A stretch of 64,000 nt of DNA from Variovorax sp. V93 (GTDB lineage: Bacteria; Pseudomonadota; Gammaproteobacteria; Burkholderiales; Burkholderiaceae_C). The DNA is taken from NCBI RefSeq assembly GCF_041154485.1, contig NZ_AP028669.1:4526001-4590000 (forward strand), given 5' to 3'. The notes under the pieces were generated by a model. It did no database searches. It was not told the origin of the DNA and saw only the letters and a list, made by a program, of their open reading frames with translations. This document shows positions 26,873-35,380 of the stretch, one piece after another. Position numbers and translations under genes: made by a program. The first letter of the stretch is position 1. Each line of letters starts with the position of its first letter.

Positions 26873-26904
26873 TTGTTCGTCTAAAGAACATTTGTTCGTA
26901 TAAT
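26873..26904 (+). promoter_or_regulatory. Promoter/operator of the IclR gene and pcaIJF
   Basis: A direct repeat TTGTTCGT occurs at 26873-26880 and 26892-26899, and the intervening bases create the inverted repeat GAACA-TT-TGTTC (26886-26897). A perfect TATAAT -10 box lies at 26899-26904, so a regulator bound here would overlap the promoter of the rightward IclR gene. IclR proteins of this pathway bind such short repeats; the assignment is inference. Confidence 0.6.
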
Positions 26905-26928
26905 GAATTCTAAAGAGGATCGCTCCAC

Positions 26929-27714
26929 ATGGCAACCCATACCCCGCAAACAGAGACCCCCGCCCCCGGCGACAGCTACGTGCAGTCGTTCGCGCGCGGG
27001 CTCCAGGTGATCCGCTCGTTCAGCGAAAGCGCGCCGCGCCAGACGCTCAGCGAGGTGGCGGCCGCCAGCGGGCTGACGCGGGCCGGCGCGCGGCGCATCC
27101 TGCTCACGCTGCAGACGCTGGGCTACGTGGTGACCGACGGCAAGCTCTTCACGCTCACGCCGCGCATCCTCGACCTGGGCTTTGCGTATCTTTCCTCGAT
27201 GCCGATCTGGAACCGCGCCGAACCGGTGATGGAAGCGCTGGTGCAGCAGGTGCAGGAGTCCTGCTCGGCCGCGGTGCTGGATGCCACCGACATCGTCTAC
27301 GTGATGCGCGTGCCCACCAAGAAGATCATGCACATCAGCCTGGGCGTGGGCTCGCGCCTGCCGGCGTATTGCACCTCGCTCGGCCGGCTGCTGCTGGCCG
27401 ACCTGGGCGACGACGAGGTGCGCGCGCGGCTCGAGGCCTCCGACCGCCAGGCGCTCACCAAGCACACGGTGACCGACGTGGATGCCCTCATGGCCAAGGT
27501 GGCGCAGGCGCGCAGGCAGCAGTGGTGCCTGGTCAATCAGGAGCTGGAAGAAGGCCTGATCTCCGTGGCGGCGCCCATCGTCAACCGCCAGGGCCGCATG
27601 GTGGCCGCGCTGAACATCAGCGGCCAGGCCAACCGCACCAGCGCCAAGGTGATGCAGGAGACCATGCTGCCCGCACTGCGCGAAGCGGCGGACCGGATCT
27701 CGCGGCTGCTCTGA
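26929..27714 (+). CDS. IclR family regulator of the beta-ketoadipate genes (PcaR/PobR-like)
   Basis: A 261-aa IclR protein: a winged helix at the N-terminus (QSFARGLQVIRSFSESAPR, EVAAASGLTRAGARRILLTL) and a C-terminal effector domain with SLGVGSRLPAYCTSLGRLLLA and QELEEGLISVAAPI. Close resemblance to PcaR/PobR regulators and the divergent pcaIJF genes suggest control of protocatechuate breakdown. The start follows AAGAGGA. Confidence 0.92.
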   Translation: MATHTPQTETPAPGDSYVQSFARGLQVIRSFSESAPRQTLSEVAAASGLTRAGARRILLTLQTLGYVVTDGKLFTLTPRILDLGFAYLSSMPIWNRAEPVMEALVQQVQESCSAAVLDATDIVYVMRVPTKKIMHISLGVGSRLPAYCTSLGRLLLADLGDDEVRARLEASDRQALTKHTVTDVDALMAKVAQARRQQWCLVNQELEEGLISVAAPIVNRQGRMVAALNISGQANRTSAKVMQETMLPALREAADRISRLL

Positions 27715-27812
27715 GCGCCCCCCCCCGATTCGCCCTGAGCGAAAGGACATTCACGGCCAGGTCACACCGGCTCTCTAGATTGCACCCCCACAACAAAACC
27801 GGAGGGTCAATC

Positions 27813-29285
27813 ATGTCCAGTCGCTTCATCTCGTCCGCCTTGCCGCGCCATCTGGCGATTGCGGCCGTTGCATCCGCAGTCCTCGCCGCGTGCGGCGGCG
27901 GTGGCAACAACGGCATCGTCTTTCCGCCCATGGCGGGCACGCCCGCTCCTTCGCCGGCCCCTGCACCCGCGCCTTCGCCTGCGCCTGCGCCTCCACCGCA
28001 GGACCCCAGCGCCGGCCTGCCGCACAAGCTCACCGGCTGGGCCTCGCTGCCCGACAGCTTCCGCTGGCCCGGCCCGACCACCGGTCAGTTCATCACCAGC
28101 GCACTCGGCGTGACGCCGCCCTTCGTCGACGGCCAGCCGCTGCCCGGCTTCTCGGCGCTGCTGAAGAACGACGACGGCACCTGGACCGCCATGCCCGACA
28201 ACGGCTACGGCAGCAAGAGCAACTCCGGCGACTTCGTGGTCGGCTTCTACAACGTCAGCATTGACTTCCGCACGGTGGCCAACGGCACGACCGTTCCCGG
28301 CACCGTGAAGGCCAACAGCCACATCGCCTTCAACGACGCCAAGGGCTTCCTGAAGGACGGCAAGGGCGTGGACCTGAAGATCACCGCCGACTTCGCCAAC
28401 TACCAGACGGTCTCGGGCAACAACCTCGTCGACAGCGGCAAGCCGGTGGATTCGCGCATCGTCAGCGGGCGCCTGCTGACGGGCTTCGATCTCGACGTCG
28501 AGTCGATCGCCCGCGCGAACGACGGCACCTACTTCGTGGGCGAGGAGTTCGGCCCCTACATCCTGCACTTCGACAAGGACGGCACGCTGATGGCCGACCC
28601 GGTGCCGCATCCCTTCCTGCGCAGTCCGTCCAACCCGCTGGTGATGAACGAAGGCGCCACCGCGACTTCGCTTTCGAGCCGCGGCTTCGAGAGCCTGGCC
28701 TTCAACGGCGACAAGACCCGCCTCTATGCGGTGCCCGAGGCAGCGCCATCGCTGGCCTCGCTGCGCCCGGTGGCCGACGACGAGCGCTACCTGAACTTCT
28801 TCGAGTTCGATCCCGCCTCGATGCTCTACACCGGCAAGAACCCGGTCTACAGGAAGGACGGGCCTGCCAAGGACAACCAGATCGTCATCGGCGACATGAC
28901 CAACATCGGCGGCAACAGGTTCGTGCTGATCGAGCGCGACAGCCTCTACGGCTCGAAAGCCGTGGTCAAGCGGCTCTACATGGTGGACCTGGACGTGAAG
29001 GACGCCGACGGCGCGCTCAAGAAGACGCTGCTGGTCGACCTGCTGAACATCTCCGACCCCGCCGACATCGGCGGTCCGCTGGCCAACGTCGCGAACGGCA
29101 AGTTCAGCATGCCCTTCGACTCCGTCGAGAGCGTCGAGGTGGTGGACGACTACACGCTCGCCGTCGCCATCGACACCAACTTCCCGAGCGAGGACGGCCG
29201 CGTGCCCGGAAAGCCGGACGACACCGAGATCATCACGATCCGCTTCGAGCAGCCGCTGTTCAAGCGCGGCACGCCGAAGACCTGA
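27813..29285 (+). CDS. Esterase-like phytase-domain lipoprotein
   Basis: A 490-aa exported protein. Its signal peptide ends at a lipobox (VLAAC, then four Gly). A Pro/Ala-rich linker spans about residues 42-66, and the remaining 420 residues are an esterase-like activity of phytase domain: GFSALLKNDDGTWTAMPDNG, DLDVESIARANDGTYFVGEE and NEGATATSLSSRGFESLAF are typical beta-propeller blades. It probably hydrolyses phosphate esters at the cell surface. The start follows GGAGGG. It stands alone between the IclR gene and a convergent Bug gene. Confidence 0.85.
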   Translation: MSSRFISSALPRHLAIAAVASAVLAACGGGGNNGIVFPPMAGTPAPSPAPAPAPSPAPAPPPQDPSAGLPHKLTGWASLPDSFRWPGPTTGQFITSALGVTPPFVDGQPLPGFSALLKNDDGTWTAMPDNGYGSKSNSGDFVVGFYNVSIDFRTVANGTTVPGTVKANSHIAFNDAKGFLKDGKGVDLKITADFANYQTVSGNNLVDSGKPVDSRIVSGRLLTGFDLDVESIARANDGTYFVGEEFGPYILHFDKDGTLMADPVPHPFLRSPSNPLVMNEGATATSLSSRGFESLAFNGDKTRLYAVPEAAPSLASLRPVADDERYLNFFEFDPASMLYTGKNPVYRKDGPAKDNQIVIGDMTNIGGNRFVLIERDSLYGSKAVVKRLYMVDLDVKDADGALKKTLLVDLLNISDPADIGGPLANVANGKFSMPFDSVESVEVVDDYTLAVAIDTNFPSEDGRVPGKPDDTEIITIRFEQPLFKRGTPKT

Positions 29286-29307
29286 CGACGCCCCCGGTGC
29301 GGGCCCC

Positions 29308-29325
29308 GGAGGGCATCAGCCCTCC
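29308..29325. terminator. Hairpin between convergent genes
   Basis: GGAGGGC-ATCA-GCCCTCC is a perfect 7-bp stem with a four-base loop at the junction of two convergent genes, overlapping the Bug gene stop. There is no T-run, so it is at best a rho-assisted or mRNA-end-protecting hairpin. Confidence 0.35.
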
Positions 29326-30332
29326 GACTGGATGCCCTTCATGATGATCACGCCGCCCAGGCGCGTGGTGTCGGCGCGCATGCGCTTGGCCAGCGCGTCG
29401 GGCGAGCCGGGCTGGGCCTGCCAGCCGGTCTTCAGCAGCGCCTGGCTCACGTCGGCCGAGCTGATGACTTCGACCAGCGCGGCGTTGAGCCTGGCGATGG
29501 CCGCGGGCTTCATGCCCGCGGGCGCGGCCAGCGCGGTCCAGATTTCCAGGTCGGCGCCGCGCACGTCGGCGTCGCGGATGGTGGGCAGCTCGCCCGCCAG
29601 CGGGCTGCGCTCGGGCGAGGTCACGCCAATGGCCTTGATCTTTCCCGACTTGACGTGCGGCAGGGCCAGCCCGGGCGGCAGCAGGGCCAACTGGATCTCG
29701 CCCGCCAGCAGGCCCGCAATGACCTGCGGGTTGCCCGTATAGGGCTTGTGCTGCGCCGTGATGGCGGCGCGGCTCTTGATGAGTTCCATGCCCAGGTGGC
29801 CCACCGTGCCCACGCCCGGCGTGCCGTACTTGCCGCCGCTGCCGAGGTTGCGCACCCACAGCAGCTGTTCGGCCGAGGTCTTGCCCGGGGCGTTGCCCGA
29901 CACCGCCAGCACCAGCGGTGCGGTGCCGATCATGCCGACCGGCGCAAAGTCCTTCTCGGGGTCGAAGCTCAGCTTGGGATTGAGCAGCCTGGCAATGGTG
30001 AGATTGCCGTTGATCAGCGCGCCGATGGTGTGGTCGTCGGTCGCCTTGGCCACCTGGTCGGCCACCAGGTTGCCGCTGGCGCCGGGCTTGTTCTCGACCG
30101 TGACCGGCTGACGCAGAATCTTCGACAGCGGCTCGGCAATGGCGCGCGCCGCCAGGTCGGGCGATGCGCCGGCGGGAAATCCCACGAGGATGCGAACAGG
30201 CTTGGTCGGCCAGGCGGCGTCGCCGCCGGCAGCGGCGGTGCCGGCGCGCTGGGCCCACGAACCGGGTGCAAAAAGCGATGCGGCAACTGCTGCTGCGCCG
30301 CTTTCGAGCAAGCGGCGTTTGGTGATCTTCAA
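29316..30332 (-). CDS. Bug-family periplasmic solute receptor
   Basis: A 338-aa Bug/TctC receptor: twin-arginine-like signal (KITKRRLLESGAAAVA), then RILVGFPAGASPDLAARA, VENKPGASGNLVADQVA and the later LPTIRDADV. The start is taken as TTG at 30332, the only in-frame start just ahead of the signal, with GGAG six bases upstream; ATG 30413 would add 27 unrelated residues. It is a solitary gene with no transporter partner. The ligand is unknown. Confidence 0.88.
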   Translation of the reverse strand: MKITKRRLLESGAAAVAASLFAPGSWAQRAGTAAAGGDAAWPTKPVRILVGFPAGASPDLAARAIAEPLSKILRQPVTVENKPGASGNLVADQVAKATDDHTIGALINGNLTIARLLNPKLSFDPEKDFAPVGMIGTAPLVLAVSGNAPGKTSAEQLLWVRNLGSGGKYGTPGVGTVGHLGMELIKSRAAITAQHKPYTGNPQVIAGLLAGEIQLALLPPGLALPHVKSGKIKAIGVTSPERSPLAGELPTIRDADVRGADLEIWTALAAPAGMKPAAIARLNAALVEVISSADVSQALLKTGWQAQPGSPDALAKRMRADTTRLGGVIIMKGIQSEG

Positions 30333-30480
30333 GATGGCTCCAGAAAGAGTGGGAGAGAGTCCGGCAACGTTGCTGACGTCGCACTTACAGAACGTTACAG
30401 GATCGTGCTGCATTGCGCAACCGTTGACCCTGTTGCAGGCACGCCCGCGCGCCAGCCTCCGCGCCTCGATCCGCGCCGTG

Positions 30481-31194
30481 TCAGTTGAAGAGGCCCTGCT
30501 GCGTGGCTTGGTGCACCGCCTGGGTCCGCGACTTGACGGACAGCTTGCGGTAGATGTTCTTCGCGTGAAACTCGATGGTGTTGACCGAAAGCGACACCGC
30601 CTCGGCGATCTGCTGGTTGCTCCAGCCCTGGGCAATGAGGCGCAGCACTTTCAGCTCGCGCGGCGACAGCAGCGGTTTGCCCTCTGCCGGGCCCGCGGGC
30701 ATGGGCTGGATGGCGATCGGCTTCGGCTGGGCGGAGGCCGCGAACAGGCCGAGGATGCGGCGCGCAATGCGCGAATCCACCGGCGCGCCGCCGCGTTCGA
30801 TGGAGCGCAGCAGGAACGCGAGTTCGGCATCGTCGGCCTCGGTCAGCACGTAGCCCACGGCACCCGCGGCAATGGCGGCGCCCACCAGGCCGTCATCGTC
30901 GGTTTCCGACATGGCGATGGCGTCGATGTGCGGATGGGCCGTGCGAACGTGGCGGATCAATGCCGCGCCATCGGTCTCCGGCCCGTCCATGCCCACGAGA
31001 ACGACGCTGAAGGCCTGCGCGGCCAGCATGAAGCGGGCCTCGGCCTGCGTCGAAGCGGCCGCCAGCTGCAGGCCGGGCGCTGCCATGGCAAGAATGCGCC
31101 GCATGCGCTCGGACACGCTCGGGCTGCCCTCGACGACGAGGGTGCCACCGCGCATGCCGGCACCAGGGCTGCCGGCGGATATCTGATTGGCCAC
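30481..31194 (-). CDS. LuxR-type regulator with a degenerate receiver domain
   Basis: A 237-aa protein from a GTG start at 31194 (SD AGGAAAG; ATG 31251 is possible). The C-terminal GerE/LuxR helix-turn-helix is normal (LSPRELKVLRLIAQGWSNQQ, then VNTIEFHAKNIYRKL). The N-terminal receiver is not: the acidic pair is reduced to VVEGS, the phospho-Asp position reads VGMDG (Gly at the acceptor site) and the conserved Lys in the GYVLTE turn is Thr. It is therefore probably not phosphorylated. It is divergent from the TPR/NTF2 gene. Confidence 0.8.
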   Translation of the reverse strand: MANQISAGSPGAGMRGGTLVVEGSPSVSERMRRILAMAAPGLQLAAASTQAEARFMLAAQAFSVVLVGMDGPETDGAALIRHVRTAHPHIDAIAMSETDDDGLVGAAIAAGAVGYVLTEADDAELAFLLRSIERGGAPVDSRIARRILGLFAASAQPKPIAIQPMPAGPAEGKPLLSPRELKVLRLIAQGWSNQQIAEAVSLSVNTIEFHAKNIYRKLSVKSRTQAVHQATQQGLFN

Positions 31195-31400
31195 GCGCAC
31201 TTTCCTTTCGGCCGCACAAGGCGTGCCGAGATTGATCTTTGGCCTGAACATTGCATGAACGATGCCCGGCCGGGGAGGCAGTGTGGCGCCCGGCATTTCG
31301 ATGCATGCAGGCACTTCGATCTTCATTGGCGAACCGGCTCTGGACCTGCTTTTCAGAGGCTTGGAAGGTGCGGCTGGAACGGCCGTTTTTGAGGCCTCGC

Positions 31401-31434
31401 GTTACGCATTTGCCACAGCGCCTGTTACGTAACA
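31401..31434. promoter_or_regulatory. GTTACG motif cluster in the 361-bp divergent intergenic region
   Basis: GTTACG at 31401-31406 is followed 17 bp on by the perfect palindrome TGTTACGTAACA at 31423-31434; another GTTAC lies at 31494-31498. They precede a -10-like TACAAT (31508-31513) for the rightward gene. The same core recurs upstream of the pilin, adhesin and secretion genes. The rest of this intergenic region (31195-31555) holds no gene. Confidence 0.5.
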
Positions 31435-31555
31435 CACCCCTCGGCCACACAGGTTTGAAGCGGTCAATTCGGGTGCCCGCACTGTGTCCGAAGGTTACTC
31501 CCCCACTTACAATCCCTGCCGCATCATTCCTTCCCCCTACCAGGTCTCGTCCGCA

Positions 31556-32746
31556 ATGCCAAAGAGCCCCCTGCCGCGCACGCGCTTCAGCTTTTCACCC
31601 ACCGTGCGTGCCCTGCTCCTGGCCGCCGCCTGTGGCATGGCGTTGCCGGTGCTCGCCGCCATTGAGCATGATGAAGTCGACCGGCTCATGCAGGCCGGCA
31701 AGCTCGACGAGGCCATGACCCGCGCCGATGCCTTCCTGAAGGACAAGCCCAAGGACCCGCAGATGCGCTTCCTCAAGGGCGTGATCCAGCTCGACACCGG
31801 CAAGCGCGCCGAGGCCATTGCCGCCTTCACCCAGCTCACGCAGGACGCCCCCGAACTGCCCGAGCCCTACAACAACCTCGCCGTCATCTACGCGAGCCAG
31901 AACCAGTTCGACAAGGCGCGCAGCGCGCTCGAGAGCGCCATCCGCACCAACCCGAGCTATGCCACCGCGCAAGAGAACCTCGGCGACGTGTATGCGCGGC
32001 TGGCCAGCCAGGCCTACAGCAAGGCGCTGCAGCTCGACCAGAACAACACCGCGGTGCAGCCCAAGCTCGCGGTGATCCGCACCCTGTTCACGCCGGCGCC
32101 GGCCGGCGGCAAGCCCTCCGCTGTTGTCGCGGCGGCAGCGCCCGATGCCACGTCCCGCGCGGCGCCGGCTGCGAAGGCTGCGGCACCTGCTCCGGCGCCC
32201 GCTCCCGTCGCGAAGGCGCCTGCCGCTCCGGCGCCCGCGCCCGCACCCACGCCTGCACCGGCACCCGTCAAGGCAGCAGCGGCTCCCGCAGCCACACCAG
32301 CGCCTGCAGCACCGCCACCGCCCCCCACGGTGGTGGCCAAGGCACCCGAGGCTGCTCCGGTGCCTGCGGCGCCCGCGCCAGCACCGGCCGCCGCGCCCTC
32401 TTCCACCGCCACCGCCGAAGTCGAATCGGCCGTGCGCGGATGGGCTGCCGCATGGGCCGGCCAGGACATGGACCGCTACCTTGCCTCCTACGGCGCCGAC
32501 TTCAACCCCGGCGGCGGACAAAGCCGCAAGAGCTGGGAAGAAGAACGCCGCGCGCGCATCGTCGGCAAGTCGAGCATCAGCGTGAACATCGAGAACCTCG
32601 TGATCAGCGTCAACGGACAAGCCGCGACCGCCAAGTTCCGCCAGATCTACCGCGCCGACAACCTCAACATCTCGAGCCGCAAGACGCTCGAACTGCAGCG
32701 CGCCGGCAACCAGTGGCACATTCGCAAGGAAAGCGTCGGCGGCTAG
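31556..32746 (+). CDS. Exported TPR protein with C-terminal NTF2-like domain
   Basis: A 396-aa protein. A signal peptide (hydrophobic ALLLAAACGMALPVLA) leads into about 130 residues of tetratricopeptide repeats (EVDRLMQAGKLDEAMTRADA, PYNNLAVIYASQNQFDKARS). An Ala/Pro-rich linker of about 90 residues follows, then a SnoaL/NTF2-like domain (AVRGWAAAWAGQDMDRYLAS ... LELQRAGNQWHIRKE). The same final domain closes the downstream L,D-transpeptidase, so the two may act together at the cell wall. The stop TAG overlaps the next GTG start by 1 nt. Confidence 0.8.
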   Translation: MPKSPLPRTRFSFSPTVRALLLAAACGMALPVLAAIEHDEVDRLMQAGKLDEAMTRADAFLKDKPKDPQMRFLKGVIQLDTGKRAEAIAAFTQLTQDAPELPEPYNNLAVIYASQNQFDKARSALESAIRTNPSYATAQENLGDVYARLASQAYSKALQLDQNNTAVQPKLAVIRTLFTPAPAGGKPSAVVAAAAPDATSRAAPAAKAAAPAPAPAPVAKAPAAPAPAPAPTPAPAPVKAAAAPAATPAPAAPPPPPTVVAKAPEAAPVPAAPAPAPAAAPSSTATAEVESAVRGWAAAWAGQDMDRYLASYGADFNPGGGQSRKSWEEERRARIVGKSSISVNIENLVISVNGQAATAKFRQIYRADNLNISSRKTLELQRAGNQWHIRKESVGG

Positions 32747-34188
32747 TGGCAGACATCGTCCGGCGCAGCCGGCTTCGGAACCCCGCGCTGCGGCGCGGCG
32801 CGAACATGCTTGCCGCGCTCATGGCGGCATCGGCCCTGCTGTTGGCAACACACGGCGCGGCCGCATCGACCAAGTCCGCGAACGCCAAGTCCGCGAACGC
32901 CAAGACCAGCGGCGCCAAGGCCAAGGCTTCGGCCGGCCGTCCAGCCGCCCGGGAAGCCAAGGCCAGGACGGCAAAAAAGGCTTCCGCCGCAGACGCAAGA
33001 ACCGCTGCGGCAGCCAAGGGCGCCCCGCGCAGCAAGATGGCAGCCGCATCTTCTTCCGCAGCCTTGCAACAGGCCAGCAGCGCCGAAGCCCGCCTGATCG
33101 CGGTCTACGAACTGTTCGGACGCGGCCAGCCGCGCCCCGCGCTGGCGAAGGCCCGCGACCTGGTGCGCGACTATCCCAACTTTCAGCTCGCGCAGCTCGT
33201 CTATGCCGACCTGCTCGCAACCCAGGTGCCGCCCGCGCACGCCTTTTCCGACGCCACCGGCATCGCGCGGCTGCGCAGCGACCCCGCCATGGCCGACCTG
33301 CGCGAGGAATCCCGCCGCCGCCTGCAGGCTCTGCGCGACAGGCCGCCGGCCGGCACCGTGCCTTCGCAGTTCCTGGCGCTGTCCACGCGCAGCCGCTATG
33401 CCATTGCGGTCGACGCCTCGCGCTCGCGGCTCTACCTGCTCGAGAACTCCGACAAGGGGCTGCAGCTGGTGGCCGACTATTACGTTTCGGTCGGCAAGTC
33501 GGGCATCGGCAAGGCCAGCGAGGGCGATGCGCGCACGCCGCTGGGCGTGTACTACGTCACCAGCAGCCTCGACCCGAAGTCGCTGCGCGACTTCTACGGC
33601 GCCGGCGCGCTGCCCATCAACTACCCCAACCCCTACGACGTGCGGCGCGGCAAGACCGGCAGCGGCATCTGGCTGCACGGCACCCCGCCCCAGCAGTTCT
33701 CGCGCGCGCCGCTGGCCAGCGACGGCTGCGTCGTCATGGCCAACCCCGACCTGAAGCAACTGCTGCGCAAGGTGCAGATCGGCGCCACCCCCGTGGTCAC
33801 CGCGCCCAGCCTGCAGTGGATTTCGCGCCCCCAGGCCGAAAAGGAAGCCCAGACCTTCACCAGTGCAATTTCGGCCTGGAAAGATGCCAGGGCCAATGGC
33901 AATGAAGCGCAATTGAAGAAATTCTATTTGCCCGATTTCCAGCGCAACAGCAGCAGCAAGAAAAACACCGACGGCTTTTCGGTGCTCCACGACGAAGTGG
34001 AATATGCCCAGGGCAAACGCGTGCAGTTCAAGGACATGTCCTTCCTGCATTGGCGCGACGGCGACGACACCATGGTCGCCACCTTCGGCGAAGTCTTCGA
34101 AGGCGAGAAAAGCGGGCGCACCAGGCGCCAGTACTGGCTGCGCCAAGGCAGCGAGTGGAAGCTTTTCCACGAAGAAATCCTCGGCTGA
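32746..34188 (+). CDS. L,D-transpeptidase with NTF2-like C-terminal domain
   Basis: A 480-aa exported enzyme. The GTG at 32746 is preferred over ATG 32806 because it supplies the basic n-region (RRSRLRNPALRR) that the signal peptide needs. A Lys/Ala-rich, histone-like stretch (about 45-110) may bind DNA or the wall. The YkuD domain (about 205-355) has His311 (WLHGTPP) and the nucleophile Cys328 (LASDGCVVM). The last 110 residues are NTF2-like, as in Cds6-type transpeptidases. It should cross-link or anchor proteins to peptidoglycan. Confidence 0.85.
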   Translation: MADIVRRSRLRNPALRRGANMLAALMAASALLLATHGAAASTKSANAKSANAKTSGAKAKASAGRPAAREAKARTAKKASAADARTAAAAKGAPRSKMAAASSSAALQQASSAEARLIAVYELFGRGQPRPALAKARDLVRDYPNFQLAQLVYADLLATQVPPAHAFSDATGIARLRSDPAMADLREESRRRLQALRDRPPAGTVPSQFLALSTRSRYAIAVDASRSRLYLLENSDKGLQLVADYYVSVGKSGIGKASEGDARTPLGVYYVTSSLDPKSLRDFYGAGALPINYPNPYDVRRGKTGSGIWLHGTPPQQFSRAPLASDGCVVMANPDLKQLLRKVQIGATPVVTAPSLQWISRPQAEKEAQTFTSAISAWKDARANGNEAQLKKFYLPDFQRNSSSKKNTDGFSVLHDEVEYAQGKRVQFKDMSFLHWRDGDDTMVATFGEVFEGEKSGRTRRQYWLRQGSEWKLFHEEILG

Positions 34189-34260
34189 GACCCCTCTCGG
34201 CGGAGGGGTAGGTACCCCATAGGTGTGACTTTTTGCACAAGCAACGCACCTATCTTGGGC

Positions 34261-34352
34261 GTTACATCTACCGTTACAACCGCGTGCTACGTAACACGTA
34301 ACGACTTTGTTCCCGTAACAAACACCGGCTGAATGTTCCCAAGAAACGTAAC
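34261..34352. promoter_or_regulatory. GTTAC/GTAAC repeat cluster upstream of the Tad locus
   Basis: Within 92 bp there are six copies of GTTAC or its complement: 34261, 34273, 34291, 34298, 34315 and 34348. Further copies lie at 34416, 34519 and 34541, inside a 414-bp stretch without a gene (34189-34602). The density is far above chance for this GC-rich DNA. The cluster lies 100-200 bp upstream of a sigma-54-like promoter, where activators of that sigma factor bind. Confidence 0.5.
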
Positions 34353-34461
34353 GTTGTTCACTCATTCATGGGATGCGCATACACCGTGTCAGAGGGAAAA
34401 ATGTGTTCCAGGACTGTTACTCATGCTTCCGGGCGAGGGCTTCCTGGGGACGGCGAGGGGC

Positions 34462-34477
34462 TGGCCGCCTTCCTGCT
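34462..34477 (+). promoter_or_regulatory. Possible sigma-54 promoter of the pilin gene
   Basis: TGGCCGCCTTCCTGCT keeps the essential GG and GC at the exact -24/-12 spacing, with TGGC and TGCT matching the consensus; the middle positions are poor. Transcription would start near 34488, leaving a leader of about 115 nt. A sigma-70-like TATAAC at 34550-34555 is an alternative. Confidence 0.4.
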
Positions 34478-34602
34478 TAGACCATACGGCCTAGCACAGG
34501 AAGGCCTTGAACCCACGGGTTACTGTTGTTGATACACGGAGTTACGCTGTATAACATCCACCTGGCCAGCCTCACTTGTTAACACTTTTTTAAGGGGAAA
34601 TC

Positions 34603-34779
34603 ATGCTTCGCTCTATTACTCGTTTTCTGCGCGATGAAGAAGGTGCTACTGCAATTGAATATGGGTTGATTGCGGGCTTGATTGCAGCGGTTCTCGTTCT
34701 TGTTCTTACCAATTTGGGCACGCAGGTCAAGAGCAAATTCAATGCAGTCCTCGTTGCCCTTGGTGGAACGGCGGTGTAA
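34603..34779 (+). CDS. flp: Flp-type major pilin
   Basis: A 58-aa class IVb prepilin: leader MLRSITRFLRDEEG, cleavage after Gly14, then ATAIEYGLIAGLIAAVLVLV with the Glu/Tyr pair at +5/+6 and the hydrophobic polymerisation helix. It is the structural subunit of Tad pili used for tight, non-specific attachment. The start follows AAGGGGAAA. The base composition is lower in GC than the flanks. The prepilin peptidase gene starts 12 bp after its stop. Confidence 0.95.
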   Translation: MLRSITRFLRDEEGATAIEYGLIAGLIAAVLVLVLTNLGTQVKSKFNAVLVALGGTAV

Positions 34780-34791
34780 TTTCCCCTCGAG

Positions 34792-35298
34792 ATGATGGCA
34801 TTCGCGTCAACATACTTGTTATGGCTCATCGCCGTTGCCGTCTATGATTTTCGAGAACGCCGCGTCCCAAACTGGTTGGTGCTCGCCGGAGCCATTTTGG
34901 CTCTGGCGACATTGGCGTTTGGCAGCCCTCTTTTTGACAATGGCTGGCGCTCGAGCCTTTTCGGGGCTGCTATTGGTTTTGGGTGCCTCCTCGTGTTCTA
35001 TGCCAGGGGACTCATGGGGGCAGGGGACGTGAAGTTCACCGGCGCCCTTGGACTGTGGGTCGGCCTATCAGGCTTGGTGCCTATCTGGATCATCGCCAGT
35101 CTGATGGCTGGCGCCCATAGCTTTCTTTGGCTGGCTCTTAAACGCTGGCCTTTTTTTCCGCGACTAACCTTGATGCTTGCCGGTCCGTCGCGCACGTCCC
35201 AACCCGGCGTCTCCGACGGCCGGCTTCGCATCATTCCTTACGCAGCCTACTTAGCGCTGGCTGCGGCGGCGTGGATGGTTTGGGAGCGACAGAGTTAG
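34792..35298 (+). CDS. tadV: Prepilin peptidase of the Tad system (A24 family)
   Basis: A 168-aa membrane aspartyl peptidase with about five helices. The two catalytic aspartates lie in VAVYDFRERRVPN and LMGAGDVKF, the TadV/CpaA signature; the N-terminal methylase part of PilD is absent, as usual here. It cleaves the Flp leader and the pseudopilins TadE/TadF at the cytoplasmic face. Confidence 0.92.
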   Translation: MMAFASTYLLWLIAVAVYDFRERRVPNWLVLAGAILALATLAFGSPLFDNGWRSSLFGAAIGFGCLLVFYARGLMGAGDVKFTGALGLWVGLSGLVPIWIIASLMAGAHSFLWLALKRWPFFPRLTLMLAGPSRTSQPGVSDGRLRIIPYAAYLALAAAAWMVWERQS

Positions 35299-35380
35299 CT
35301 ACAGCCAACTCTGCTCCGTCTCGCAGGCCCTTCATCTCACTTTCAGTGATCGCTTGCTTCCCTCCTTCAGTCCGCCGCCC

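Noticed and set aside
30385..30405. GTTAC copy upstream of the second Bug gene
   Set aside because: A single isolated copy without palindrome or promoter context; treated as chance.
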